A DNA stretch of 64,000 bases from Pseudomonas petrae (lineage in GTDB: Bacteria; Pseudomonadota; Gammaproteobacteria; Pseudomonadales; Pseudomonadaceae), in NCBI RefSeq assembly GCF_021728295.1, contig NZ_JAKJXE010000011.1, positions 62,001-126,000 of the forward strand, given 5' to 3'. Position numbers and translations under genes: made by a program. The notes under the pieces were generated by a model, which was not told where the DNA came from, did not search any database, and saw only the letters and a list, made by a program, of their open reading frames with translations. This document shows, one piece after another, positions 36,750 through 46,258 of the stretch (positions within the stretch are counted from its first letter, which is position 1; the number at the start of each line of letters is the position of its first letter).

Positions 36750-38132
36750 TTATTTGAAGGCGTAGGTGTAGTTGAGGACCACACGAGTCTGGTCAGTGTC
36801 TTGCTGAGTAGCATACAGATCGGAATCGGAACGCAGGCTGGCGCGACGTACTGTAACGCCGAAGCCTTTCATGAAGCCGTCCTGGAACACGTAGTCGACA
36901 CGCATGTCACGTTCCCACTCCGAACCACGACCCAGCGCTGCGTTCTGCAGACGAATCTGGTCGCCATACAGGTAAGCAATGGCAGCTTTCAGACCAGGAA
37001 CGCCGAGGCGTGCGAAGTCATACGAGTACTGACCGAACTTGGTCTGCTCACCTGTGCGGGTGAAGTTGGTGATCATGCTGTCGGTGAACAGATAAACGCT
37101 GTTACCGCCTTCACCTTCGTTACGACCGTTAGCAGCGTTGTTGCGGGTGACGTTGCCGTTGCTGATGATCGGCATGGCGCCGTCGTCGCTCACAGACTGG
37201 TAACCCAACAGGAATGCGTTGCCGCCCAGGGTGTAGGTGAACATCGCAGTCCAGGTGTTGTTATCAACTTCGCCCTGGCCGTCTTTGCTGTAGCCGTTGG
37301 CGAAGCGGTAACCGTTGTTGACTTGCTGATGAGCATTTGCACCGTCGGAGGTGCTGTGGAAGTAACGCAGGTCGGTCTTGAACGACTGGTCTTCCGCGAT
37401 CGGCAGAATGTGGACCAGACCCAGGAAGTGCTGCTTATAGTAGTCTTCCAGGTTTGCGTAGTAGTACTGAACGGTCAGGTCTTTGGTGACTTTGTAGTCG
37501 CCGCCAGCGAACTGGAAGTTGTTCGAACCTTTGTAACCACCGGCCAGGGACATGTCAGCGTAGTTGCTGGACGCACGACCGGCAGCCTGGGTCAGCTTAC
37601 CGGCGGTCAGTGTCAGGCCGTCGATTTCCTTGGAAGTGACGATGCCACCCTCGAAGGTTTGCGGCAGCAGACGACCATCGTTCGATACCAGGATCGGCAG
37701 GTTAGGCTGCAGCGCGTTACCGACTTTCAGCTCGGTCTTCGACAGTTTGACCTTGGCGTTTGCACCGGCACGCGCCCAGTCAGCGACCGGCGTACCGTCG
37801 GAAGTAGTCGGGGAAACGGTGTTCGCCGTGGTGCCGTTAGCAGCACGGTTGTCGATACCGCCGCCCAGGTTGATGCCCCACATGCCTTGAACGTCGAGAC
37901 CGAAGCCAACGGTACCCGGGGTGTAGCCCGAGATGAAGTTGAACAGGAAACCCTGGGTGGTCTGACGCTGATCCTGCGCTTTACCGGTGGCTGGGTTTTC
38001 GCGAGGATCTTGTTCGAAATAAAGAGTACGGGAACTGAGTGTCGCTTTGCTGTCATCCAGGAAACCGGCTGCACCAGCCTGAGTAGCCAAGACACCTGCG
38101 TATACGGCCAAGGCCAGGGTGGACTTCTTCAT
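36750..38132 (-). CDS. oprE: OprD-family outer-membrane porin, OprE-like
   Basis: A 460-residue OprD-family barrel: a signal peptide (about 1-21, cut after TQAGA), then GFLDDSKATLSSRTLYFEQD, the N-terminal signature of the group, and many alternating strands. The sequence ends YTYAFK, so the usual terminal aromatic is followed by one lysine. OprE (PA0291) lies near the spu genes in P. aeruginosa, and the position agrees. Substrate unknown. Between ssu and tau it could admit sulfonates, but this is inference. Codon use and length are normal. Confidence 0.87.
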   Translation of the reverse strand: MKKSTLALAVYAGVLATQAGAAGFLDDSKATLSSRTLYFEQDPRENPATGKAQDQRQTTQGFLFNFISGYTPGTVGFGLDVQGMWGINLGGGIDNRAANGTTANTVSPTTSDGTPVADWARAGANAKVKLSKTELKVGNALQPNLPILVSNDGRLLPQTFEGGIVTSKEIDGLTLTAGKLTQAAGRASSNYADMSLAGGYKGSNNFQFAGGDYKVTKDLTVQYYYANLEDYYKQHFLGLVHILPIAEDQSFKTDLRYFHSTSDGANAHQQVNNGYRFANGYSKDGQGEVDNNTWTAMFTYTLGGNAFLLGYQSVSDDGAMPIISNGNVTRNNAANGRNEGEGGNSVYLFTDSMITNFTRTGEQTKFGQYSYDFARLGVPGLKAAIAYLYGDQIRLQNAALGRGSEWERDMRVDYVFQDGFMKGFGVTVRRASLRSDSDLYATQQDTDQTRVVLNYTYAFK

Positions 38133-38924
38133 TGTGTATCGCTCCTCATGAATCTAATTTTTGTAGTTCCCGGGCCAGAGCCTAAGGCTCAAAACCGAGG
38201 ATGCGCGATTAGCGCCGGACCTGACTCGGCGAGTCAATGGCCCCAAGACTAATTGACTAGACCGCGTTACAGCTGGCTGCAAGGTAGGGTAAATCCCTTA
38301 AACCTAAAAAGACTTGTTAGACCTGCTTTTATGCCAAGCAGTTATATGTCACAAGCCGTTTCAGCCGTCCGTTGCGGAGTGTATCGGCCCTAATCCCTAA
38401 TTCCCAAAACATATTTCAATGCCGCTCGTCAGATCGATATGTTTAGCGGTGTCGTGCGACCGGAACTTGACCGGCAAGTCACGGTCATCCTGCGAAACTG
38501 GGTGAGAATTGCCTTTCTAACCACCTGAAATACATCATGTTTCTTTACTGGTAGTCGCAAATATTGCAGTTGTCACCCTGCTCCCCGTCTGTTTTGTGAC
38601 GAAGCCAGCGAAAACCTCATCGGCGAGAACGCCATGTCAAAATTCGTCCCTGCACCGTCTAACCATCCAGATCGGTCCTCGAGAAACGCCCCATCCCTGC
38701 GGATACATCGTTGAACGGGCGTCGCGATCGTATTTACAAATTGTGACGATTCGATGAACCGTCTATGAGATCAGTGCTTTTGTTCTGGAAATGCGACGCT
38801 ATCAAGCCCGCGCGTATGGAAATTAACGCTAAGCAAATTCCAAAAGGTTATTTATTTCGACGTTCTTAGATCATTTACGCTCTCCGGCATTCGAAGGCGG
38901 TGTGCCTTTCTACGGAGCGTCACC
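38133..38924. other. Long divergent intergenic region without a gene
   Basis: About 790 bases separate the porin and tauA, clearly less GC-rich than the flanks between about 38280 and 38880. I see no convincing reading frame, RNA gene or repeat. Both promoters must lie here, probably with sites for sulfur regulators of the CysB/Cbl type, but I cannot place them. Confidence 0.5.
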
Positions 38925-39902
38925 ATGAAATTGCTCAAACCCCTATGCGTCCTGGCCGCCTTGTCGCTCGCCGGCTCCACGCTCTTCGCCCAGGCCGCAG
39001 ACTTTACGGTCGCCTACCAGACCACCGTGGATCCGGCGAAGGTCGCTCAGGCCGATGGCGACTATGAAAAGGCGACGGGCTCGAAGATTTCATGGCGTAA
39101 ATTCGATAACGGCGCGGACGTGATCACGGCGATCGCGTCGGGTGACGTCCAGATCGGCTATCTCGGCTCCAGCCCTCTCACCGCGGCGGCAACGCGCAAA
39201 GTACCGGTGGAAACTTTCCTGATTGCCACCCAGATCGGCGCTGCCGAGGCGCTGGTTGCGCGTAATGGCTCCGGTATCAACGGCCCACAGGATCTGATCG
39301 GCAAGAAGATCGCCGTGCCGTTCGTTTCGACCGGCCACTACAGCCTGCTCGCCGCCCTGAAGTACTGGAAGATCGACCCGGCGAAAGTGACCATTCTCAA
39401 TCTCGCCCCACCGGCGATTGCGGCGGCGTGGAAGCGCGGTGACATCGACGCCACCTACGTATGGGACCCAGCGCTCGGCGTCGCCAAGGAGACAGGCAAA
39501 GTGCTGATCACTTCGGGCGAGCTGGCAAAAGTCGGCGCGCCGACCTTTGATGCGTGGATCGTGCGCAAGGACTTCGCCGACAAACATCCTGAGGTTGTCA
39601 AAGCCTTCGCCAAAACCACCCTCGACGCCTACGCCGCCTACCGCAAGGATCCTGCGGCCTGGCTGGCCGATGCCGGCAACGTCGACAAGCTGGTGAAACT
39701 GTCCGGCGCCAAACCTGGTGACATCCCCGGCCTGTTGCAGGGCAACGTTTACCCGCTGGCGGCTGATCAGGTGACAGAACTGGGCGCGCCGACCACCGAG
39801 GCCATCACCAAGACCGCAGCGTTCCTCAAGGAACAAGGCAAGGTCGACGCCGTGCTGGCCGATTACACCCCCTACGTGAGCGCCAAGTTCGTCACCCAGT
39901 AA
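38925..39902 (+). CDS. tauA: Taurine-binding periplasmic protein
   Basis: A 325-residue periplasmic binding protein of the taurine importer: signal peptide (about 1-24, cut after FAQA), then DFTVAYQTTVDPAKVAQADG and IGYLGSSPLTAAATR, characteristic of TauA. GGAG lies ahead of ATG 38925. It heads the tauABCD cluster, although a REPIN and a 273-base gap separate it from tauB, which may lower expression of the later genes relative to the binding protein. Confidence 0.95.
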   Translation: MKLLKPLCVLAALSLAGSTLFAQAADFTVAYQTTVDPAKVAQADGDYEKATGSKISWRKFDNGADVITAIASGDVQIGYLGSSPLTAAATRKVPVETFLIATQIGAAEALVARNGSGINGPQDLIGKKIAVPFVSTGHYSLLAALKYWKIDPAKVTILNLAPPAIAAAWKRGDIDATYVWDPALGVAKETGKVLITSGELAKVGAPTFDAWIVRKDFADKHPEVVKAFAKTTLDAYAAYRKDPAAWLADAGNVDKLVKLSGAKPGDIPGLLQGNVYPLAADQVTELGAPTTEAITKTAAFLKEQGKVDAVLADYTPYVSAKFVTQ

Positions 39903-39991
39903 TCCGGCCGAAGCCCGGACATGAGGGCGATACCGCCACGCATCCCACGGCCTGTTCGCCTTTTACACATGCCCACGGCGCGCCAAAATCT

Positions 39992-40077
39992 GTAGGAGCC
40001 GGCTTGCTGGCGAAGGCGCCAGGTCAGTCCCCTCGTAGCGATTGAGAGGTCGGGTTCGCCAGCAAGCCGGCTCCTAC
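39992..40077. repeat. REPIN between tauA and tauB, CCGGCTTGCTGGCGAA type
   Basis: Head-to-head pair (arms GTAGGAGCCGGCTTGCTGGC and complement) in the tauA-tauB gap. Confidence 0.88.
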
Positions 40078-40175
40078 AAAATGAATTTAACGACGCACCA
40101 AAGAATGCGAGAAATCACTCAACGCGCCGTTATCCACTCACCGCTCATGCACATCTATAAAGCGGGGTACATGCC

Positions 40176-40967
40176 ATGGCCTTGTTACAGCTGGAGCGCA
40201 TCAGCGCACAGTATCCCGGTGCGGCCGAGCCGGTGCTGTCGGATATTTCCCTGACCCTCGGTCCGCAGCAACTGCTGGTTGCCCTGGGCCCATCCGGCAG
40301 TGGCAAGACGTCGTTGCTCAACCTGATTGCCGGGTTCGTCGCGCCAAGCGCAGGCCGCATTACCCTTGATGGCGTGCCAGTGAGCGGGCCCAGCGCCGAA
40401 CGCGGCGTGGTGTTTCAGGATGACGCTCTGCTGCCTTGGCAGGATGTGCTGGCCAACGTCGCATTCGGGCTGGAGCTGGCGGGCGTTCCCCGTGAAAAGC
40501 GCGAGGCAAAGGCGCGCGACATGCTGGCGCTGGTCGATCTCGCCGGCTTCGAGAAGCGGCGTATCTGGGAATTGTCCGGCGGGCAGAAACAACGTGTGGG
40601 CCTCGCCCGCGCATTGGCGGCCGATCCACGCGTGCTGCTGATGGACGAGCCATTCGGCGCGCTGGACGCCTTCACCCGCGAACAGATGCAAGAGCTGCTG
40701 CTGCAGGTCTGGCAACGCAGCGCCAAGCCGGTCTTCCTTATCACCCACGACATTGAAGAAGCGGTGTTCCTGTCGACCGATCTGATTCTGCTTGCGCCCA
40801 ACCCCGGTCACATCGTCGAGCACCTGAAGCTCGACTTCGGTCAGCGCTACAGCGCGGGTGAATCGGCTCGTGCCATCAAGTCCGACCCTCGCTTCATCGA
40901 AACCCGCGAGCACGTGTTGGCGCGGGTATTTTCCCAACGGCAAGGCGTTCGGGAGCAACGGGCATGA
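40176..40967 (+). CDS. tauB: Taurine ABC transporter ATP-binding protein
   Basis: ATPase of the taurine importer, 263 residues: Walker [10 protein letters not shown], signature [17 protein letters not shown], Walker [12 protein letters not shown] and H-loop [14 protein letters not shown] 40176 is used. Another ATG five bases upstream is out of frame. Its stop overlaps the tauC start in ATGA, giving coupled translation of ATPase and permease. Confidence 0.95.
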   Translation: MALLQLERISAQYPGAAEPVLSDISLTLGPQQLLVALGPSGSGKTSLLNLIAGFVAPSAGRITLDGVPVSGPSAERGVVFQDDALLPWQDVLANVAFGLELAGVPREKREAKARDMLALVDLAGFEKRRIWELSGGQKQRVGLARALAADPRVLLMDEPFGALDAFTREQMQELLLQVWQRSAKPVFLITHDIEEAVFLSTDLILLAPNPGHIVEHLKLDFGQRYSAGESARAIKSDPRFIETREHVLARVFSQRQGVREQRA

Positions 40968-41809
40968 GTCTTTATCAATCGCCGGAACCATTGCTCACTC
41001 GCGTGCCGGTGAAAACCGCGCGCCTTCAGCCTTCTTCTTTCTATGTGAGCACGCGCGCAATCAGCGTGCTGACCCTCGCCGTTTTGCTGGGCGGTTGGTG
41101 GGTGGTCACCGCCCTTGAATGGGTAGAACCGCTGTTTCTGCCGCCGCCTTCCGCTGTGCTGGAAAAAGCCTGGTTGTTGATGACCAAGGGATACATGGAC
41201 TCCACGCTCTGGCAGCACTTGGGGGCGAGTTTGCAACGCATCGGTCTGGCGCTGTTCTTCGCCGTGCTGACGGCCATTCCCGTCGGCATCGCCATTGGTC
41301 ATAACCGAATCGCGCGAGGGATTTTCGACCCGCTGATCGAGTTCTACCGCCCAGTGCCGCCGCTGGCCTACCTGCCATTGATTGTGATCTGGTGCGGCAT
41401 TGGCGAATTCTCCAAGGTCCTGCTGATTTATCTGGCGATCTTCGCGCCGATCGCCATCGCCACCGCAACCGGTGTGCGCACGGTCGACAGCGCAAAACTG
41501 CGCGCGGCTCAGTCTTTGGGCGCCAGCCGCTGGCAGCTCATCCGCCACGTCATCCTGCCCAGCGCCCTGCCCGACATTCTCACTGGCGTGCGCATCGGCC
41601 TCGGCGTGGGTTGGTCGACGCTGGTGGCCGCCGAGTTGATCGCCGCCACCAGTGGCCTGGGTTTCATGGTCCAGTCCGCCGCGCAATTTCTGGTAACCGA
41701 CGTGGTGGTGTTGGGAATTCTGGTCATCGCCCTGATCGCCTTCGCGCTGGAAATGGGCCTGCGCGCGCTGCAACGCAAGCTCGTGCCCTGGCACGGCCAG
41801 AACCACTGA
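40964..41809 (+). CDS. tauC: Taurine ABC transporter permease
   Basis: A 281-residue permease with six hydrophobic segments after a 35-residue cytoplasmic N-terminus, and the coupling loop [20 protein letters not shown]. Start overlaps tauB (ATGA). tauD follows 58 bases later. Confidence 0.95.
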   Translation: MSLYQSPEPLLTRVPVKTARLQPSSFYVSTRAISVLTLAVLLGGWWVVTALEWVEPLFLPPPSAVLEKAWLLMTKGYMDSTLWQHLGASLQRIGLALFFAVLTAIPVGIAIGHNRIARGIFDPLIEFYRPVPPLAYLPLIVIWCGIGEFSKVLLIYLAIFAPIAIATATGVRTVDSAKLRAAQSLGASRWQLIRHVILPSALPDILTGVRIGLGVGWSTLVAAELIAATSGLGFMVQSAAQFLVTDVVVLGILVIALIAFALEMGLRALQRKLVPWHGQNH

Positions 41810-41867
41810 ATTAGAGACCTTATTACTGACTACGCCGACACCTCGGCGCCGAACACACGAGACCACC

Positions 41868-42701
41868 ATGAGCATCGACATCCACCCGCTCAGCCCGGCA
41901 TTGGGCGCACAGATCAGCAGCGTTGACCTGAGCCGCGACCTGAACGGCGAACAACGCGACGTCATTGAACGGGCGCTGCTTGATCATCAGGTGCTGTTCT
42001 TTCGCGATCAGCCGATCACGCCGCAGCAACAAGCGCGATTCGCCGCCAACTTTGGTGACCTGCACATTCATCCGATCTACCCCAACGTGCCAGAACAGCC
42101 TGAAGTGCTGATTCTCGATACCGCGGTCACCGACGTGCGCGACAACGCCATCTGGCACACGGATGTCACCTTTCTGCCGACGCCTGCGCTGGGGGCGGTG
42201 CTCAGCGCCAAGCAGGTGCCGGCTTACGGTGGCGACACGTTGTGGGCGAGCGGAATTGCTTCGTTCGAAGCGCTCTCCCGGCCGATGCAGACGTTGCTCG
42301 ACGGCTTGACCGCAACCCATGACTTCACCCGGTCATTCCCGCTGGAGCGTTTTGGCAGCACGGCGGAAGACCTCGCCCGCTGGGAGGAGACTCGCCGCAA
42401 AAATCCGCCGCTGTCGCACCCGGTCATTCGCACGCACCCGGTCAGCGGTCGCAAGGCGCTGTTCGTCAACGACGGTTTCACCACCCGGATCAATGAACTG
42501 GAAGCGGCAGAGAGTGAGGCAGTCCTGAAATTGCTGTTCGCCCATGGCACGCGGCCGGAGTTCACCTTGCGCTGGCGCTGGCAGGCGAACGACGTGGCGA
42601 TGTGGGACAACCGCGTGACACAGCATTACGCGGTCGACGATTACCGCCCGCAGCGCCGCGTGATGCATCGCGCGACGATCCTGGGTGATGCGCCGTTTTG
42701 A
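41868..42701 (+). CDS. tauD: Taurine dioxygenase
   Basis: 2-Oxoglutarate/Fe(II) dioxygenase that oxidises taurine to sulfite and aminoacetaldehyde so the cell can use its sulfur. The 277-residue protein has iron ligands His97 and Asp99 (WHTDVTF) and His253 (NRVTQHYAV), with the 2-oxoglutarate arginine in DYRPQRR just after. Normal length (277 to 283). Last gene of tauABCD. Its 3' end is followed after 21 bases by the large 136-bp tandem array. Confidence 0.95.
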   Translation: MSIDIHPLSPALGAQISSVDLSRDLNGEQRDVIERALLDHQVLFFRDQPITPQQQARFAANFGDLHIHPIYPNVPEQPEVLILDTAVTDVRDNAIWHTDVTFLPTPALGAVLSAKQVPAYGGDTLWASGIASFEALSRPMQTLLDGLTATHDFTRSFPLERFGSTAEDLARWEETRRKNPPLSHPVIRTHPVSGRKALFVNDGFTTRINELEAAESEAVLKLLFAHGTRPEFTLRWRWQANDVAMWDNRVTQHYAVDDYRPQRRVMHRATILGDAPF

Positions 42702-42722
42702 TAAGAGGCCGGCAGGCGCGCT

Positions 42723-43934
42723 GATGCTTTTAGTGGGACCGGCTTCAGCCGGGAAGAGGCCGCTAGGTGCGCTATAGACTTGCAGCGTACCGACTGACGC
42801 CTTCCCGGCTAAAGCCGGTCCCACAATTTAGGGTTCAGCGAGCCCACTGCATGCACGCGATGCTTTTAGTGGGACCGGCTTCAGCCGGGAAAAGGCCGCT
42901 AGGTGCGCTATAGACTTGCGGCGTAACGCCTGACGCCTTCCCGGCTAAAGCCGGTCCCACAACTTAGGGTTCAGCGAGCCCACTGCATGCACGCGATGCT
43001 TTTAGTGGGACCGGCTTCAGCCGGGAAGAGGCCGCTGGGTGCGCTATAGACTTGCGGCGCAACGCCTGACGCCTTCCCGGCTAAAGCCGGTCCCACAATT
43101 TAGGTTTCAGCGAGCCCACTGCATGCACGCGATGCTTTTAGTGGGACCGGCTTTAGCCGGGAAGAGGCCGCTGGGTGCGCTATAGACTTGCGGCGCAACG
43201 CCTGACGCCTTCCCGGCTAAAGCCGGTCCCACAATTTAGGGTTCAGCGAGCCCACTGCATGCACGCGATGCTTTTAGTGGGACCGGCTTCAGCCGGGAAG
43301 AAGCCGCTGGGTGCACTGTAGATTTGCGGTGTAGCACCTGACGCTTTCCCGGCTAAAGCCGGTCCCACAATTTAGAGATCAGCGAGCCCACTGCATGCAC
43401 GCGATGCTTTTAGTGGGACCGGCTTCAGCCGGGAAAAGGCCGCTGGGTGCGCTATAGACTTGCGGCGTAACGCCTGACGCCTTCCCGGCTAAAGCCGGTA
43501 CCACAATTTAGGGTTCAGCGAGCCCACTGCATGCACGCGATGCTTTTAGTGGGACCGGCTTCAGCCGGGAAGAGGCCGCTGGGTGCGCTATAGACTTGCG
43601 GCGTAACGCCTGACGCCTTGCCGGCTAAAGCCGGTCCCACAATTTAGGGTTCAGCAAGCCCGCTGCATGCACGCGATGCTTTTAGTGGGACCGGCTTCAG
43701 CCGGGAAGAAGCCGCTGGGTGCACTGTAGATTTGCGGTGTAGCACCTGACGCTTTCCCGGCTAAAGCCGGTCCCACAATTTAGGGTTCAGCGAGCCCACT
43801 GCATGCACGCGATGCTTTTAGTGGGACCGGCTTCAGCCGGGAAGAGGCCGCTAGGTGCGCTATAAACTTGCGGCGTAACGCCTGACGCCTTCCCGGCTAA
43901 AGCCGGTCCCACAATTTAGAGATCAGCGAGCCCA
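42723..43934. repeat. Tandem array of nine 136-bp REPIN units
   Basis: Nine direct copies with an exact 136-bp period, starting at 42723, 42859, 42995, 43131, 43267, 43403, 43539, 43675 and 43811, the last cut short at 43934. Each copy has a head-to-head pair GTGGGACCGGCTTCAGCCGG ... CCGGCTAAAGCCGGTCCCAC and the linker GCGAGCCCACTGCATGCACG. No insertion or deletion occurs between copies. Copies 5 and 8 share a private set of substitutions, and copies 3 and 4 share another, which points to block duplication. No gene is present. Confidence 0.95.
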
Positions 43935-44271
43935 AAGACCGTCCATGTACCCAGCTGTACAAATGCCGGCGAGCTGAAGAGCAACCTTGTCGCTGCTTTA
44001 GGGCGTGCATCACTTTGGTTACTCGGCGCCTTCGGATGCGCGAATAGCGTGCAAAAAGTGCTCACCAAACATTCAACTCCGAAAGGCGATTCGAACCTCA
44101 GCTCAATGAAGGCAGTGAAATGGCGCGGTCCACAAGGCCCTAAACCCGGCGCCTGCAAGACATTACGAATATTCCTACGGACATTTCCTAAAACTGGCAC
44201 GCACGCTGCAATAGGTTATACATCACCAGTTTTGGGGACCTTGGTACAGGCAGGCCGGGGATTCCCCTCTT
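43935..44271. other. Lower-GC intergenic segment at an apparent synteny break
   Basis: About 340 bases without a supported gene between the REPIN array and the small membrane protein. Short frames exist on both strands (44049-44291 plus, 43916-44200 minus) but lack ribosome sites and recognisable content, and the latter runs into the repeat. Confidence 0.5.
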
Positions 44272-44685
44272 TTATTCCTCTCGGAGACTGACCTCCAGTC
44301 TCCAGCGCCCGTCCTGGGTTGCACCGCGCCAGTCGCCGTGCAGAGGACGGGCCGCCAGCAGGTTCAGCAACAATCCCTTATCGCTTCGTTGCACCCTCCA
44401 GCGCACGTCTTTGCCGTTGAGCTTCAGCTCGCCTTTCTGCGCCTGACCCTGGGCGTTGAACAGCAACGCCACCGCGCCATCGATGTGTTCGCCATGGAGC
44501 TGCGGCTCGCGGTTGAACCACACGGCAACGCCGTCAGGTAACGCTTCAATGCTTTGCAGCTGAATGGGGTCCGGGGTCGTCACGCGGCCGATCATCAGCC
44601 CGACCATCACACCAACGATCGCCACCGAGCCCAGAAACTTGAGCCATAGCTTCGGTCTGGGGTCTTCTTCAGGGGTAGAATGCAT
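44272..44685 (-). CDS. Conserved hypothetical single-pass membrane protein
   Basis: A 137-residue protein with one membrane segment (about residues 17-42: LWLKFLGSVAIVGVMVGLMI) and a soluble, probably periplasmic, beta-rich C-terminal part. It matches in position the small unknown gene beside trmL in P. aeruginosa (PA5126 as I recall). Start 44685 has AAAGGA at close spacing. ATG 44712 would overlap the trmL start codon on the other strand. Function unknown. Confidence 0.75.
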   Translation of the reverse strand: MHSTPEEDPRPKLWLKFLGSVAIVGVMVGLMIGRVTTPDPIQLQSIEALPDGVAVWFNREPQLHGEHIDGAVALLFNAQGQAQKGELKLNGKDVRWRVQRSDKGLLLNLLAARPLHGDWRGATQDGRWRLEVSLREE

Positions 44686-44710
44686 CCCGTCCTTTCGTTC
44701 GGAGCCGTGC

Positions 44711-45166
44711 ATGTTTCACGTGATCCTTTTTCAACCAGAAATTCCGCCGAATACCGGCAACATCATCAGGCTCTGCGCCAACAGCGGCTGCAGCCTGCAT
44801 TTGATCGAGCCGCTGGGCTTCGAGCTGGATGACAAGCGCCTGCGTCGAGCCGGCCTTGATTACCACGAATACGCCACGCTGCATCGTCACGCCGACCTGC
44901 CGAGCTGCCTTGAAAGCATCGGCCATCCGCGGCTGTTCGCTTTTACCACAAAGGGCTCGCGGGTTTTCCACGATGCGCAGTTCGAGGAGGGTGATGCGTT
45001 CCTCTTCGGCCCGGAAAGCCGAGGCCTCCCGCCGGAGGTGCTGGACCCGTTGTCAAGCGACCAACGCCTGCGCCTGCCGATGCGCGAAGGCTGCCGCAGT
45101 CTGAATCTGTCGAATACTGTGGCGGTTGCAGTGTATGAGGGTTGGCGGCAGTTGGGGTTCCGATAG
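44711..45166 (+). CDS. trmL: tRNA (cytidine/uridine-2'-O)-methyltransferase
   Basis: SPOUT-family enzyme that methylates the ribose of nucleotide 34 in tRNA-Leu isoacceptors. The 151-residue protein contains the trefoil-knot motifs PEIPPNTGNIIRLCANSG, LFGPESRGLP and SLNLSNTVAVAVYE. GGAG precedes ATG 44711. The start is only 25 bases from that of the divergent membrane protein, so the promoters overlap or lie inside the opposite gene. Confidence 0.95.
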   Translation: MFHVILFQPEIPPNTGNIIRLCANSGCSLHLIEPLGFELDDKRLRRAGLDYHEYATLHRHADLPSCLESIGHPRLFAFTTKGSRVFHDAQFEEGDAFLFGPESRGLPPEVLDPLSSDQRLRLPMREGCRSLNLSNTVAVAVYEGWRQLGFR

Positions 45167-45217
45167 ATGGTCAAGCCCTCGGCTAAACCGGGGGCTCGCA
45201 CGATAGCTATAAAACAC

Positions 45218-45979
45218 TCAGGCCGGGGTGCCTGTAACTTTCAACTTCCGCATTTCGGAATAGTACTCTTTGTATTCACCCCCTTGCCCAAAACTCCATC
45301 TGCACCCGACGAATACTTCCTCACCTATTAAGTCGCGCAAATATCTCTTTGCCATTGTGATATTTAACGCCCCCCGGCTCCTGCCAGAATTCTCATAAAA
45401 CGCCACAGGCGTTACCGAGAAAGTCAAATTGCCGGCGACTATCACTGGGGCTACGGTACCCGATCTACCGCCAGGTGCTTCCTGACTAAAAACCAGATAC
45501 GTTTGAGTCGTCGCGTCCAGATCGAACTCCGCCTTGTCAGGAACAATGTTGGCGCACTTCAAAGGAGGCAGTTGGTCATTTATCAACAATATTACTCTAT
45601 CTACCCCATAGGCCTTAAAACTTCCCTCAACCACCTTGGCTCTGAAGGTTGTAACCTTGTTGATTAACGAGGTAGTCTTCTCCTTGCTGAGCTCAAGTGC
45701 GATATCCTCGGTGAGTACACTAATTGCTGTATCTGTGTCTTCAATCGCGAACTCATGCGGGTCGGCGACAAAGCTGTCACCTGAGTCTGGCTGGAACTCA
45801 ACGCTCACTTTCCCTCGAGGATGATTAACTAACGACTCACCCTTCAACCAACCAAAACTCAGCTTTCCTTCCTGTAGGCTCTGATAGTTAATATGGCCTG
45901 TATTTGTATAAAACTGAAAACCTGGATTACTGCACTCACCTACGTTACCGTCAACCGCGCCATCTCTCTCACTGTTCAT
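45218..45979 (-). CDS. Hypothetical protein of a low-GC two-gene cassette (soluble partner)
   Basis: A 253-residue protein I do not recognise. It has no signal peptide or membrane segment; it is polar, with predicted mixed alpha/beta content, and contains the segments NPGFQFYTNTGHINYQSLQ, FVGCRWSFGQGGEYKEYYS and two cysteine-bearing stretches. Base composition is visibly lower in GC than its neighbours and rare AT-rich codons are frequent, which suggests acquisition by transfer. Its ATG overlaps the stop of the small membrane gene (ATGA), so the two are probably co-translated. Effector/immunity, phage-defence or surface roles are all open. Confidence 0.6.
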   Translation of the reverse strand: MNSERDGAVDGNVGECSNPGFQFYTNTGHINYQSLQEGKLSFGWLKGESLVNHPRGKVSVEFQPDSGDSFVADPHEFAIEDTDTAISVLTEDIALELSKEKTTSLINKVTTFRAKVVEGSFKAYGVDRVILLINDQLPPLKCANIVPDKAEFDLDATTQTYLVFSQEAPGGRSGTVAPVIVAGNLTFSVTPVAFYENSGRSRGALNITMAKRYLRDLIGEEVFVGCRWSFGQGGEYKEYYSEMRKLKVTGTPA

Positions 45980-46227
45980 AACCGTTCATCCATGTGACTG
46001 TTTAGGGGGGGCAGAAAAACCCTGCCCTCCCTAATAGTAAAAGAGGTCATCAACAATACAAGCGTCCTTAAAGACCAAATCGAAATAAACCGGTCAACTG
46101 TAATTGCGACTAACCAGAAACCTGGAAACACCGTGGTAATTAATTCGAATACCTGAGAATGCCGGCAAATAGATAACCAGGCCGTCGTCATCCAGCCGAG
46201 AACAAACGCCCACAAAAAAGCGCCCAT
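45976..46227 (-). CDS. Hypothetical small membrane protein of the same cassette
   Basis: An 83-residue hydrophobic protein with two or three membrane segments (about residues 2-20, 28-50 and 52-66) and a polar tail, SHMDERL. Unrecognised. ATG 46227 lies in the loop of the secB terminator hairpin and has no ribosome site. A start at ATG 46191 would remove 12 residues but also lacks one, so the true start is uncertain. Low GC and the ATGA overlap with the next gene support a genuine two-gene unit transcribed by read-through from secB or from an unseen promoter. Confidence 0.45.
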   Translation of the reverse strand: MGAFLWAFVLGWMTTAWLSICRHSQVFELITTVFPGFWLVAITVDRFISIWSLRTLVLLMTSFTIREGRVFLPPLNSHMDERL

Positions 46228-46242
46228 CACAGGCGCTTTTTT
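46214..46242 (-). terminator. Rho-independent terminator of secB
   Basis: 11-bp stem (AAAAAAGCGCC and GGCGCTTTTTT) with a 7-base loop, 17 bases past the secB stop. It could act in both directions. The loop contains the first ATG of the downstream small membrane gene. Confidence 0.92.
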
Positions 46243-46258
46243 ATTGCAGCGACAACGC

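Noticed and set aside
42723-43934. CRISPR array
   Set aside because: The period is 136 bp with almost identical sequence through the whole unit. There are no short repeats with unique spacers, and no cas genes.
44049-44291. Plus-strand 80-codon frame before the small membrane gene
   Set aside because: No ribosome site, no recognisable content, and it runs into the stop region of the opposite gene.
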